From Tatumella punctata (GTDB lineage Bacteria > Pseudomonadota > Gammaproteobacteria > Enterobacterales > Enterobacteriaceae), in assembly GCF_039523735.1 (NCBI RefSeq), contig NZ_BAAAFW010000059.1, positions 224,475 through 288,474 of the forward strand: a DNA stretch of 64,000 bases, given 5' to 3'. Shown here piece by piece: positions 54,053 to 62,770 of the stretch; the first letter of the stretch is position 1, and the number at the start of each line of letters is the position of its first letter. The translations under genes were made by a program, and so were the position numbers. The notes below the pieces were generated by a model. It saw only the letters and a list, made by a program, of their open reading frames with translations. It ran no database searches and had not been told where the DNA came from.

Positions 54053-54086
54053 TATCCGTTTCCATACCCTGCGGAGGAAACGGATA
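54053..54086 (+). terminator. Terminator hairpin after yciU
   Basis: An 11-bp stem, TATCCGTTTCC (54053-54063) and GGAAACGGATA (54076-54086), followed by TCTTTG. Moderate terminator, 23 bases after yciU. Confidence 0.6.
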
Positions 54087-54148
54087 TCTTTGTCCGGGCT
54101 AGGGTTCACAAAGCATACCAGAGTCCTTCATCCGGCTCGCTGTTCTGG

Positions 54149-54177
54149 CAGATAACCGCCAAATTACCGGTTATCTG
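54149..54177. repeat. Inverted repeat in the yciU-adhE gap
   Basis: CAGATAACCG (54149-54158) and CGGTTATCTG (54168-54177) form a perfect 10-bp hairpin. No T-run follows. Role unclear. The whole gap (54030-54532) is otherwise AT-rich and without a gene; the opp operon that precedes yciU in E. coli is absent from it. Confidence 0.5.
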
Positions 54178-54358
54178 GTTAAGCCGGCTTATCGGGCCGT
54201 AAACCGGCAGATAAATAATTATTAACAAAACTTAATAAATACTCCCCACCTCCTGATCTGACCCACACACAAAATCAACAAATACAAACATTTAAAAAAC
54301 AAACTTGCTACATAAGCGGATAACTGATAAAGCTGAATGGTATCAGCTTGCATATAAA

Positions 54359-54398
54359 TTGATCTGCATCAGTGCCTGTATTGCAACATATCCATAAT
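54359..54398 (+). promoter_or_regulatory. Candidate FNR-dependent adhE promoter
   Basis: TTGATCTGCATCAG (54359-54372) matches the FNR consensus at 13 of 14 positions, and CATAAT at 54393-54398 can serve as -10. The box would be centred near -40, close to class II spacing. That leaves a leader of about 130 bases before adhE. Confidence 0.6.
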
Positions 54399-54532
54399 CT
54401 GAACGTAACCGGACTTCATTAATTCATGCTGATATGAGATTCTTTTAGTAAGCACCGTATAAAAGCGGACAGTGGTAGCGATCTGACACGTATGTTTACT
54501 AAAAAAGTTTAATTTTCCTTCAGGAGATAAGC

Positions 54533-57211
54533 ATGACTGTAACAAACGTTGCTGAATTGAATGGGCTGGTAGAAAGAGTCAGGCAAGCACAACAGCAGTA
54601 TGCAGGCTTTAGTCAGGAGCAGGTTGATAAGATCTTCAGGGCCGCAGCATTAGCTGCCGCAGATGCCCGGATACCGCTGGCGAAAATGGCGGTCGCTGAG
54701 TCAGGAATGGGGATCGTCGAAGACAAAGTCATCAAAAACCATTTCGCTTCGGAATATATTTACAACGCTTACAAGGACGAAAAAACCTGCGGTATCCTCG
54801 ACACTGATGATACTTTCGGCACTATGACTATTGCCGAACCTATCGGAATTATCTGCGGGATTGTCCCGACCACCAACCCGACGTCGACGGCCATTTTTAA
54901 AGCCTTAATCAGTCTGAAAACCCGTAACGGAATCATTTTCTCCCCGCATCCGCGGGCAAAAAACGCCACCAACAAAGCAGCAGATATCGTGTTACAGGCT
55001 GCCATTGCGGCCGGTGCTCCGCCCGATATTATTGGCTGGATTGATGAGCCATCCGTTGAATTATCTAACCAGTTAATGCACCACCCCGACATTAACCTGA
55101 TCCTCGCCACCGGTGGACCGGGTATGGTTAAAGCAGCCTACAGTTCCGGTAAACCTGCTATTGGTGTCGGTGCCGGTAATACACCGGTCGTTATCGATGA
55201 TACTGCTGATATAAAACGAGCGGTCGCTTCCATTCTGATGTCAAAAACCTTCGACAATGGTGTTATCTGCGCCTCTGAGCAATCAGTGATTGTTGACAGC
55301 TCTGTGTATGACGCAGTACGTGAACGGTTTTCGACCCACGGCGGTTATCTGCTGCAGGGAAGTGAATTAAAAGCTGTGCAGGATATCATTCTGAAAAACG
55401 GGGGCCTGAACGCAGGGATTGTCGGCCAGCCGGCGACAAAAATTGCTGAGATGGCAGGGATCAGTGTGCCTCCGGATACTAAAATTCTGATTGGTGAGGT
55501 CAGTGATATTGATGAATCTGAACCTTTTGCCCATGAAAAACTGTCGCCGACCCTGGCAATGTACCGTGCCACCGGTTTTAACGATGCACTGCAAAAAGCG
55601 GAAAAACTGGTAGAAATGGGCGGTATCGGCCATACCTCTTGCCTGTATACCGACCAGGACAATCAGCCTGAGCGGGTCAGACTGTTTGGCGAAAAAATGA
55701 AAACCGCGAGGATCCTGATTAATACCCCGGCTTCTCAGGGGGGGATTGGCGATTTATATAACTTTAAACTGGCACCGTCACTGACGCTGGGTTGCGGCTC
55801 ATGGGGCGGGAACTCTATCTCTGAAAACGTCGGTCCTAAGCACCTTATTAACAAGAAAACCGTCGCTAAACGGGCTGAAAATATGTTGTGGCATAAACTC
55901 CCTAAATCCATCTATTTTCGTCGTGGTTCATTGCCGGTGGCTCTGGAAGAAATCGCCAGTGACGGTGCAAAACGGGCCTTTATTGTTACAGACCGGTTCT
56001 TATTCAATAACGGTTATGCTGATCAGGTGACGCGGGTATTAAAATCCCGTGGTGTGGAAACGGAAGTTTTCTTCGAAGTGGAAGCTGACCCTACCCTGAG
56101 CATCGTGCGCAAAGGGGCTGCACAAATGCACAGCTTCAAACCTGATGTGATTATTGCTCTGGGGGGTGGTTCCCCGATGGATGCGGCCAAAATTATGTGG
56201 GTGATGTACGAGCATCCCGAAACCCACTTCGAAGAACTGGCATTACGTTTTATGGATATCCGTAAACGTATTCATAAGTTCCCGAAAATGGGTGTAAAAG
56301 CCAGTATGGTCGCTATTACCACCACTTCTGGTACCGGCTCTGAAGTTACCCCGTTTGCGGTAGTTACTGATGATGCCACCGGACTGAAATACCCGCTGGC
56401 CGATTATGCACTGACACCGGATATGGCGATTGTCGATGCAAATCTGGTGATGGATATGCCAAAATCTCTGTGTGCTTTTGGCGGACTGGATGCAGTCACT
56501 CACGCCCTTGAAGCCTATGTTTCAGTACTGGCCAATGAGTACTCTGACGGTCAGGCTCTGCAGGCGCTGAAATTGCTGAAAGAGAATTTACCGGCAAGCT
56601 ACCATGAAGGGGCTAAAAATCCGATTGCCCGCGAGCGGGTACATAATGCGGCAACTATCGCAGGTATTGCGTTTGCTAACGCGTTCCTCGGCGTCTGTCA
56701 CTCAATGGCCCATAAACTGGGTTCTGAGTTTCATATCCCGCACGGGCTGGCAAATGCACTGCTGATAGCCAACGTGATCCGCTACAATGCTAACGATAAT
56801 CCGACCAAACAGACCGCCTTTAGTCAGTACGACCGGCCACAGGCCCGTCGTCGCTATGCAGAAATCGCCGATCATTTGGGGCTTGGTAAACCCGGCGACC
56901 GTACCGCAGCGAAAATCAGTGCGTTACTTCACTGGCTGGATGAGATTAAAACTGATCTCGGGATCCCGAAATCTATCCGTGAAGCCGGGGTACAGGAAGC
57001 TGACTTCCTGGCAAAAATCGATAAACTTGCCGAAGATGCATTTGATGATCAATGTACCGGCGCAAACCCACGCTACCCGCTGATTGCTGAATTGAAACAG
57101 TTGATGCTGGACAGTTACTACGGTCGCGAATTTACAGAGCATTCACTGCATACTCCGGAAAAACCCGCAGCTGCGGCACCGGCGGCAAAGGGTAAAAAGA
57201 AAGCAGGCTGA
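54533..57211 (+). CDS. adhE: Bifunctional aldehyde-alcohol dehydrogenase
   Basis: Converts acetyl-CoA to acetaldehyde and then ethanol in fermentation, forming long spirosomes. It has 892 residues (E. coli 891). The N-terminal half is an aldehyde dehydrogenase with its catalytic Cys in NGVICASEQS near residue 246. The C-terminal half is an iron-dependent alcohol dehydrogenase with GGGSPMDAAK, THALEAYVS, and the histidine-rich CHSMAHKLGSEFHIPHG. AGGAGATAAGC precedes the ATG. The C-terminal tail is Ala/Pro/Lys-rich. Confidence 0.98.
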   Translation: MTVTNVAELNGLVERVRQAQQQYAGFSQEQVDKIFRAAALAAADARIPLAKMAVAESGMGIVEDKVIKNHFASEYIYNAYKDEKTCGILDTDDTFGTMTIAEPIGIICGIVPTTNPTSTAIFKALISLKTRNGIIFSPHPRAKNATNKAADIVLQAAIAAGAPPDIIGWIDEPSVELSNQLMHHPDINLILATGGPGMVKAAYSSGKPAIGVGAGNTPVVIDDTADIKRAVASILMSKTFDNGVICASEQSVIVDSSVYDAVRERFSTHGGYLLQGSELKAVQDIILKNGGLNAGIVGQPATKIAEMAGISVPPDTKILIGEVSDIDESEPFAHEKLSPTLAMYRATGFNDALQKAEKLVEMGGIGHTSCLYTDQDNQPERVRLFGEKMKTARILINTPASQGGIGDLYNFKLAPSLTLGCGSWGGNSISENVGPKHLINKKTVAKRAENMLWHKLPKSIYFRRGSLPVALEEIASDGAKRAFIVTDRFLFNNGYADQVTRVLKSRGVETEVFFEVEADPTLSIVRKGAAQMHSFKPDVIIALGGGSPMDAAKIMWVMYEHPETHFEELALRFMDIRKRIHKFPKMGVKASMVAITTTSGTGSEVTPFAVVTDDATGLKYPLADYALTPDMAIVDANLVMDMPKSLCAFGGLDAVTHALEAYVSVLANEYSDGQALQALKLLKENLPASYHEGAKNPIARERVHNAATIAGIAFANAFLGVCHSMAHKLGSEFHIPHGLANALLIANVIRYNANDNPTKQTAFSQYDRPQARRRYAEIADHLGLGKPGDRTAAKISALLHWLDEIKTDLGIPKSIREAGVQEADFLAKIDKLAEDAFDDQCTGANPRYPLIAELKQLMLDSYYGREFTEHSLHTPEKPAAAAPAAKGKKKAG

Positions 57212-57224
57212 GATAACAACCACC

Positions 57225-57277
57225 GCCCCTGTGATCAGGGGCATTGCTCAGGTAAACGCCGCACCACAGCGGCGTTT
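57225..57277. terminator. Two hairpins between adhE and tdk
   Basis: First stem GCCCCTG (57225-57231) and CAGGGGC (57236-57242). Second stem AAACGCCGC (57254-57262) and GCGGCGTTT (57269-57277). The second can serve both convergent genes. T-runs are short. Confidence 0.7.
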
Positions 57278-57298
57278 ATTAAATGAAGGATATCATCA

Positions 57299-57919
57299 TC
57301 ACTCAGGGATGTACCTTTCACCATAGATAGCGGCAGGATCATCTGATTCAAGCGCCTGCCAGTAGTGTTTTCTGCAGACCGAAATATAACGTTCATTTCC
57401 ACCGATAACCACCTGCTCCCCTTCTTTAAACGGTCGTCCTTTGCCATCAAGACGCAATACCATGCTGGCTTTTCTGCCGCAATGACAGATTGTTTTTAGT
57501 TCAACCAGTTTATCAGCCCAGGCCAGAAGATACTGGCTTCCTTCAAACAGCTCTCCGCGAAAATCCGTCCTCAGTCCGTAGCACAGTACAGGAATATCTG
57601 AAAAGTCAGCAACTTCAGTTAACGACTTCACCTGCTGGCGGGTCAGGAACTGACTTTCATCGACTAATACACAATGCAGCTGATTTTCTGCGTGCAGTAA
57701 CCGAATTTCTTCACCTATATCTGTGTGCTGATTATATAACCGTGCTTCAGAAGAGAGTCCAATCCGCGAACTGACTTTTCCTTTACCGAACCGGTTATCA
57801 ATTTCAGCAGTATAGATGACTGTTTTCATCCCCCGTTCATGATAGTTATAAGATGACTGTAATAATGATGTCGATTTCCCGGCATTCATCGCAGAATAAT
57901 AGAAGTAAAGTTGAGCCAT
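57299..57919 (-). CDS. tdk: Thymidine kinase
   Basis: Salvage enzyme that phosphorylates thymidine and deoxyuridine. It has 206 residues. P-loop SAMNAGKST near the N-terminus, catalytic Glu in DESQFLT, and a zinc site with CHCGRKA and CRKHYW. It lies opposite to hns, as in E. coli. The tdk-hns gap (57920-58199) is AT-rich and holds promoters of both genes. Confidence 0.97.
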   Translation of the reverse strand: MAQLYFYYSAMNAGKSTSLLQSSYNYHERGMKTVIYTAEIDNRFGKGKVSSRIGLSSEARLYNQHTDIGEEIRLLHAENQLHCVLVDESQFLTRQQVKSLTEVADFSDIPVLCYGLRTDFRGELFEGSQYLLAWADKLVELKTICHCGRKASMVLRLDGKGRPFKEGEQVVIGGNERYISVCRKHYWQALESDDPAAIYGERYIPE

Positions 57920-58199
57920 GGGTCCGGTTCTCTATAGGAGATTAATTATTTCCGGCTTATTACAACACATCCGGCGAACAAAAAACGTTCATTCACCGAT
58001 AGGTTGGTCATTTATCCGCTATTTGTTTGTAACTATTTAGCCGTACATTCTTATTTTTACAGTGATTCCTGATTTTCATTTAAAGTTATAAGGATATTTA
58101 TTTACCGATCATGCCATAGTTATCTGTTGCAGTAAATTTTACCTGAGACTATGATTATCATCTTCTGCATAATAACTACTTAATTGTGAGACCCGGACA

Positions 58200-58607
58200 A
58201 TGAGCGATGTGATTAAATCGTTGAATAACATTCGCACACTGCGTGCACAGGCCAGAGAATATAGCCTTGAAACTTTAGAAGATATACTTGAGAAATTTGA
58301 AGTTATTGTTAACGAGCGTCGTGAAGACGAATCACTGGCTATCGCTCAGAATTCAGAACGTCTGCTCAGACTGGAACAATACCGTGAAATGTTGATCGCT
58401 GATGGTATTGACCCTAATGAATTACTGCAATCCGCCGTAACAGATAAACCGGTAGTGAAAGCACGGCGTGCGGCACGTCCGGCTAAATATCAGTATACCG
58501 ATGAAAAAGGTGAAAACCGTACATGGACCGGCCAGGGACGTACTCCGGCGGTGATCAGAAATGCTATTGAAACAGAAGGCAAAACTCTGGAAGACTTTGC
58601 TCTGTAA
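58200..58607 (+). CDS. hns: Nucleoid protein H-NS
   Basis: Global silencer of AT-rich and horizontally acquired DNA. It has 135 residues (E. coli 137): an N-terminal oligomerisation domain (about 1-65), a flexible linker, and a C-terminal DNA-binding domain with Gln112-Gly113-Arg114 in TWTGQGRTPAVI. It is preceded by an AT-rich stretch, in keeping with autoregulation. Ribosome binding site is weak. Confidence 0.97.
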   Translation: MSDVIKSLNNIRTLRAQAREYSLETLEDILEKFEVIVNERREDESLAIAQNSERLLRLEQYREMLIADGIDPNELLQSAVTDKPVVKARRAARPAKYQYTDEKGENRTWTGQGRTPAVIRNAIETEGKTLEDFAL

Positions 58608-58640
58608 TTTTACTGGCTGTTTTCATTATCCGGTTATTTT

Positions 58641-58670
58641 ACGGGAGGGTTAACCCCTCCCGTTTATTTT
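58641..58670 (+). terminator. hns terminator
   Basis: ACGGGAGGG (58641-58649), loop TTAAC, CCCTCCCGT (58655-58663), then TTATTTTC. A strong intrinsic terminator that runs up to the 3' end of the convergent epimerase gene. Confidence 0.9.
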
Positions 58671-59677
58671 CAGACTTTGTAATATTCGCGGTACCATTCC
58701 ACAAATTTTCTGACGCCTTCCGGTACGCTGGTGTCAGGTTTAAAATTTATCAGGCTATATAATTCAGAGGTATCGGCACTGGTATCCAGCACATCCCCTG
58801 CCTGTAACGGTAACATATTTTTTTCTGCCGTAATCCCAAGGGCATTTTCTAATGCATGAATATAATCCATTAACGGGACCGGCTGGCTGTTACCAATATT
58901 ATAAATACAGTAAGGTGCAGAACTTTTTGCAGCAGAACCGGTTTCGACGGTCCACTGAGGATCAGGCTGCGGTATTTTATCCTGCACCAGGAAAATGGCT
59001 TCAACAATATCATCAATGTAGGTGAAATCCCGCTGCATTTGCCCATAGTTATAAACATCAATGGCTTCACCGGCCAGCATCGCGCGGGTAAACTTAAACA
59101 AGGCCATATCCGGACGCCCCCACGGACCGTAGACAGTAAAAAAACGCAGTCCGGTGGTTGGCAGGCCATAGAGATGCGAATAACTGTGGCACATCAGTTC
59201 ATTGGCTTTTTTCGTCGCCGCATACAGAGATACCGGATGATCGACGCTGTCTTCGGTAGCAAACGGCAGCTTACGGTTCAGGCCATACACTGAGCTGGAG
59301 CTGGCGTAGACCAGATGCTGTATATTATTCTGACGACAACCTTCCAGTATATTCAGGTGGCCGATCAGATTTGCATCGGCATAAGCGTAGGGGTTTTCTA
59401 TTGAATAACGTACCCCCGCCTGCGCAGCCAGATGGATCACCCGCTGAATGTTTCCAGTACTGAACAGGGTGGCTACACCATGTCTGTCGGCGATATCAAT
59501 ACACTGGAATGTGAAACCCGGATAAGCGCTGAGTAATGCCACACGATCTTTCTTGAGCTTTACATCGTAATAATCATTAAGATTATCGATACCAACCACC
59601 CGGTAACCCGCCTTAAGCAGACGCTGACACACATGAAAACCAATAAACCCTGCAGCGCCGGTTACCAAATAGTTCAT
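58670..59677 (-). CDS. UDP-glucuronate 4-epimerase (Uge/CapI type)
   Basis: NAD-dependent sugar-nucleotide epimerase of 335 residues in the SDR extended family. The Rossmann motif is GAAGFIG (TGAAGFIGFHVC), the catalytic triad has SSSVYG and YAATKK, and GLRFFTVYGPWGRPDMA is typical of the UDP-uronate epimerases CapI, LpsL and Klebsiella Uge. It probably converts UDP-glucuronate to UDP-galacturonate for capsule, LPS or exopolysaccharide. It lies between hns and galU; E. coli K-12 has no gene there. Exact sugar not certain. Confidence 0.87.
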   Translation of the reverse strand: MNYLVTGAAGFIGFHVCQRLLKAGYRVVGIDNLNDYYDVKLKKDRVALLSAYPGFTFQCIDIADRHGVATLFSTGNIQRVIHLAAQAGVRYSIENPYAYADANLIGHLNILEGCRQNNIQHLVYASSSSVYGLNRKLPFATEDSVDHPVSLYAATKKANELMCHSYSHLYGLPTTGLRFFTVYGPWGRPDMALFKFTRAMLAGEAIDVYNYGQMQRDFTYIDDIVEAIFLVQDKIPQPDPQWTVETGSAAKSSAPYCIYNIGNSQPVPLMDYIHALENALGITAEKNMLPLQAGDVLDTSADTSELYSLINFKPDTSVPEGVRKFVEWYREYYKV

Positions 59678-59826
59678 ATTACCCTCATCTTTGCAACTAA
59701 AATAAATGGCTGCTGTATTTCAGTGTGCCATTGTACAGGCAGAATGATACAAGGTTCCGGTAGCAAAAATCACGGATTGTTTTAGCGTTCCGCCATTTAT
59801 GCCTGTTAATACCGGTGTGACTGTAT

Positions 59827-59857
59827 AAAAAAAGGCCATACACCAGTGTATGACCTT
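59827..59857 (-). terminator. galU terminator (and two hairpins before it)
   Basis: On the minus strand AAGG-TCATACA, loop CTGG, TGTATG-GCCTT and seven T (one C-A mismatch). Between this and the galU stop lie two more hairpins (about 59863-59885 and 59889-59921). The three structures make a 100-base, strongly folded 3' untranslated region. Confidence 0.85.
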
Positions 59858-59926
59858 AATAACAGCGGCCAGGTTCAATCCGGCCGCACATATTTACCGG
59901 ATAATCCCGGATAAATATGTTTACTG

Positions 59927-60826
59927 TCAGTTTACGGTTTTATTCAGCCATTTGCTGAAGTCTTCACCCAGAACCGGGTGACGAACACCATACTCAACGA
60001 ATGCCTGCATATAACCCAGTTTGTTACCACAGTCGTGGCTCAGACCTTTCAGGTGATAAGCTTCAACCGTTTCCTGATCCATCAGCATTGCAATTGAGTC
60101 AGTTAACTGCACTTCTCCACCGGCACCCGGAGGTGTTTTGGCCAGCAGAGGCCAGATATCAGCAGACAGCACATAGCGTCCGACCACTGCCAGGTTAGAA
60201 GGTGCCTCTGACGCTTTAGGCTTCTCGACCACACCCACCATAGGCGCACTGTGACCTGGCTGTAAATCTGCGCCCTGACAATCAACCACCCCATAAGCAG
60301 TAACGTCTGCAACAGGTTCAACCATAATCTGACTACGGCCGGTCTCATCAAAACGGCGCAGCATATCAGCAAGGTTTTCTTTCCCAAGGTCTGATTCGTA
60401 TTCATCAATAATGACATCGGGCAGAATCACCGCAAACGGCTCATCACCAACCAACGGATGGGCGCACATAACAGCATGGCCTAATCCTTTGGCGACACCC
60501 TGACGTACCTGCATAATGGTCACATGTGGCGGGCAAATACTCTGAATTTCGTCCAGTAACTGACGTTTAACACGCTTTTCCAGCATGGCTTCTAATTCGA
60601 AGCTGGTATCGAAATGGTTTTCGATAGAGTTTTTTGATGAATGAGTGACCAGAATAATCTCATTAATACCGGCAGCAATACATTCATTAACGACATACTG
60701 GATTAAGGGTTTATCAACCAGCGGCAGCATCTCTTTAGGAATAGCCTTGGTTGCCGGCAACATACGGGTTCCCAATCCCGCAACCGGAATTACCGCTTTT
60801 TTTACTTTAGATTTATAAGCAGACAT
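59927..60826 (-). CDS. galU: UTP-glucose-1-phosphate uridylyltransferase
   Basis: Makes UDP-glucose, precursor of LPS, capsule, trehalose and, through Ugd, UDP-glucuronate. It has 299 residues (E. coli 302). The N-terminal motif AGLGTRMLPATKAIPKEMLP and LPDVIIDEYESDL are typical. ATG 60826 is used (GAGG seven bases upstream) in place of a TTG one codon earlier. It supplies the substrate chain for the neighbouring epimerase. Confidence 0.97.
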   Translation of the reverse strand: MSAYKSKVKKAVIPVAGLGTRMLPATKAIPKEMLPLVDKPLIQYVVNECIAAGINEIILVTHSSKNSIENHFDTSFELEAMLEKRVKRQLLDEIQSICPPHVTIMQVRQGVAKGLGHAVMCAHPLVGDEPFAVILPDVIIDEYESDLGKENLADMLRRFDETGRSQIMVEPVADVTAYGVVDCQGADLQPGHSAPMVGVVEKPKASEAPSNLAVVGRYVLSADIWPLLAKTPPGAGGEVQLTDSIAMLMDQETVEAYHLKGLSHDCGNKLGYMQAFVEYGVRHPVLGEDFSKWLNKTVN

Positions 60827-60947
60827 CAAATTACCTCACTGGAGGGTTAGGAACACCCATGGAAATTTCTGTTTTTGAACGGCGGCAGTATATCAGTTCA
60901 TCGGCGACGAGTTTCATCTGATAGCGAAAAAGCACCGAAATTAGGAT

Positions 60948-60973
60948 TTATACTTATCGGAAAATAAGTATAA
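60948..60973. repeat. Inverted repeat in the galU promoter region
   Basis: TTATACTTAT (60948-60957) and ATAAGTATAA (60964-60973) with a 6-bp spacer, about 120 bp upstream of galU. On the minus strand TAAGTATAAATCCTA resembles an RcsAB box with one extra base. It may be an operator, or part of the end of rssB transcripts. Confidence 0.45.
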
Positions 60974-61015
60974 AAATAACAAATTAATACTTTTCCGGGC
61001 ACTCTGTGGTAATAA

Positions 61016-62032
61016 CTATTCATTAGCACGCAGCATCAGTGTTAGTTTTCCGCCACTGCCACGTATATTGCATTCACAGGCACGCAGATAAAAACAGTGC
61101 TGTGTTCCATGGATATGTTCAAAAGTGCCAGCAGGAATTCCACTGCCCAGTGTCTGATGCACTCCGTCAAATAAAATATCGCAATCCAGCCCGGCCGGGA
61201 CCAGCAGTAACTGGCGGGTCGGCTGGTGATAGTACCCCACCAGCAAGGGAAATTGTCCGGACATTCCGGCATCCTGCAATAACCGGTTAATATCATTAAG
61301 TATGGTCGCGATTTGTGGCAGTTTCTGCTGCTGGCCGGCGATTTTTTCCTGCAATAGCTGATTAAACATTACCCGCAATAATAAGGCCGCCATAATGCCA
61401 TTATTGCCGGCCCGGGTAACATCCATGATATAAAAACCGAGCTGATGATCAGATAAAGCTGCAATATCAAATACCAGCCCCGGCTGATCTGTGTAGGTCA
61501 GCTGGCGATAGGTTATGCGGGTATTAGCCAGTAACTGTCGAATAGGCGGTTGTAACTGTTTAATCAGTCTTATCGCCTGTTCAGGCTGCTGAATCAAAAC
61601 ATCCCAGTTATCAAATAACTGTTCATCCTCTTCGATTTTTGAAACAAACATCGAAGGGTAAAGGCATTCCATAATAACATCACGTACCCGGGTCAGATCA
61701 TCAACAGGTTTGAGGATCACATCCTGCACACCCAGTCGTAACATCCTGGCAATTTCAGACACATCTTCGCTGGCGGTCACAATCACTACCGGTAAGGCGT
61801 TTCCCCGGGCACGCAGCTGTTCAACGAAAGTATCACCACGCATAATCGGCATTTCAAGGTCACAGATGATCAGATCAACCGGATAATGATCGATAATATC
61901 CAGTGCAGTCTTACCGTCAGAAGCCGTCAGTGTGTTGGCCCCCAGTGTTTCAATAAAGCCACAAATCACAGCAGAGAACACCGCCTCATCTTCTGCAACT
62001 AAAATATTCTTACCTGACAATGGGTTACTCAT
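61016..62032 (-). CDS. rssB: RpoS proteolysis adaptor RssB
   Basis: Response regulator that delivers sigma-S to ClpXP. It has 338 residues (E. coli 337). The receiver domain has the phosphorylatable Asp58 in LIICDLEMPIMRGD and the C-terminal half is a degenerate PP2C-like domain. RssA, its upstream partner in E. coli, is absent. It lies upstream of galU on the same strand, as in E. coli. Confidence 0.95.
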   Translation of the reverse strand: MSNPLSGKNILVAEDEAVFSAVICGFIETLGANTLTASDGKTALDIIDHYPVDLIICDLEMPIMRGDTFVEQLRARGNALPVVIVTASEDVSEIARMLRLGVQDVILKPVDDLTRVRDVIMECLYPSMFVSKIEEDEQLFDNWDVLIQQPEQAIRLIKQLQPPIRQLLANTRITYRQLTYTDQPGLVFDIAALSDHQLGFYIMDVTRAGNNGIMAALLLRVMFNQLLQEKIAGQQQKLPQIATILNDINRLLQDAGMSGQFPLLVGYYHQPTRQLLLVPAGLDCDILFDGVHQTLGSGIPAGTFEHIHGTQHCFYLRACECNIRGSGGKLTLMLRANE

Positions 62033-62255
62033 TAAAAATACCTGTTATTAACCTCAGGGCTGTTATGTTCCTCTCTGCAGGAATCAGTGCACTACAGCCT
62101 GAAGCCGTGACCCTTACCAGAATTCGCCGTTGCGGGAGAGAGAATCTGCCGCTGTTGTGTAGTATAGTTCATCCTCAGCCTTTCAACTTTCAGCCTGCTC
62201 AGGCCCGTCGCGGCACTCTGAGTCGTTAAGCTCGCGGGCAAATAACGGAGATAAT

Positions 62256-62714
62256 GTGTTAACCGACCCCTGCCCTTGCGGAAGCCAGACCACTTATAGC
62301 GCCTGTTGTGGCCGATATATCAGCGAAGAACAGATAGCACCTGATCCTGTCGCTCTGATGCGCTCGCGATACACCGCTTATCAGCGTGGTGAGATTCACT
62401 GGCTGCTGGCCAGCTGGCACGCTTCTCAGCGCCATCAACAGCTGGCAGCACAGCTTTCCGCAGGTCTTGCCGATACCCGCTGGCTGGGACTAAATGTTAT
62501 CTCACACACCTATGATAATGATAATAACCAGGCATTTGTGACTTTTTTTGCCCGTTATGCTGAAAAACAACACACTTCGGCTATTTACGAACGCTCCCGC
62601 TTTATAAGAGAAGAACAACGCTGGTATTATGTCGACGGCGTTCATCTGCAGGCGGGCAGAAACGACACCTGCCCTTGCGGTTCCGGCAGAAAATATAAAA
62701 AATGTTGTGGTTAA
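62256..62714 (+). CDS. ychJ: SEC-C motif protein YchJ (UPF0225)
   Basis: Protein of 152 residues with a zinc-binding SEC-C motif at each end: PCPCGSQTTYSACCG at the start and CPCGSGRKYKKCCG at the end. The middle is an NTF2-like domain. The start is GTG 62256 with GGAG upstream; an ATG two bases earlier is out of frame and stops at once. E. coli YchJ is of the same length; its function is not known. Confidence 0.94.
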   Translation: MLTDPCPCGSQTTYSACCGRYISEEQIAPDPVALMRSRYTAYQRGEIHWLLASWHASQRHQQLAAQLSAGLADTRWLGLNVISHTYDNDNNQAFVTFFARYAEKQHTSAIYERSRFIREEQRWYYVDGVHLQAGRNDTCPCGSGRKYKKCCG

Positions 62715-62770
62715 TAACGACCTGACAACATCGCATGACTGAAATCAGATTCAACAGGATAATGCACATA

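Noticed and set aside
58200..58607. H-NS considered as a plasmid- or island-borne paralogue
   Set aside because: Position between tdk and galU is the chromosomal one, and the sequence matches the core H-NS.
62020..62229. Rightward frame of 69 codons between rssB and ychJ
   Set aside because: Begins inside the 5' end of rssB on the other strand, has no translation signal and covers the divergent promoter region.
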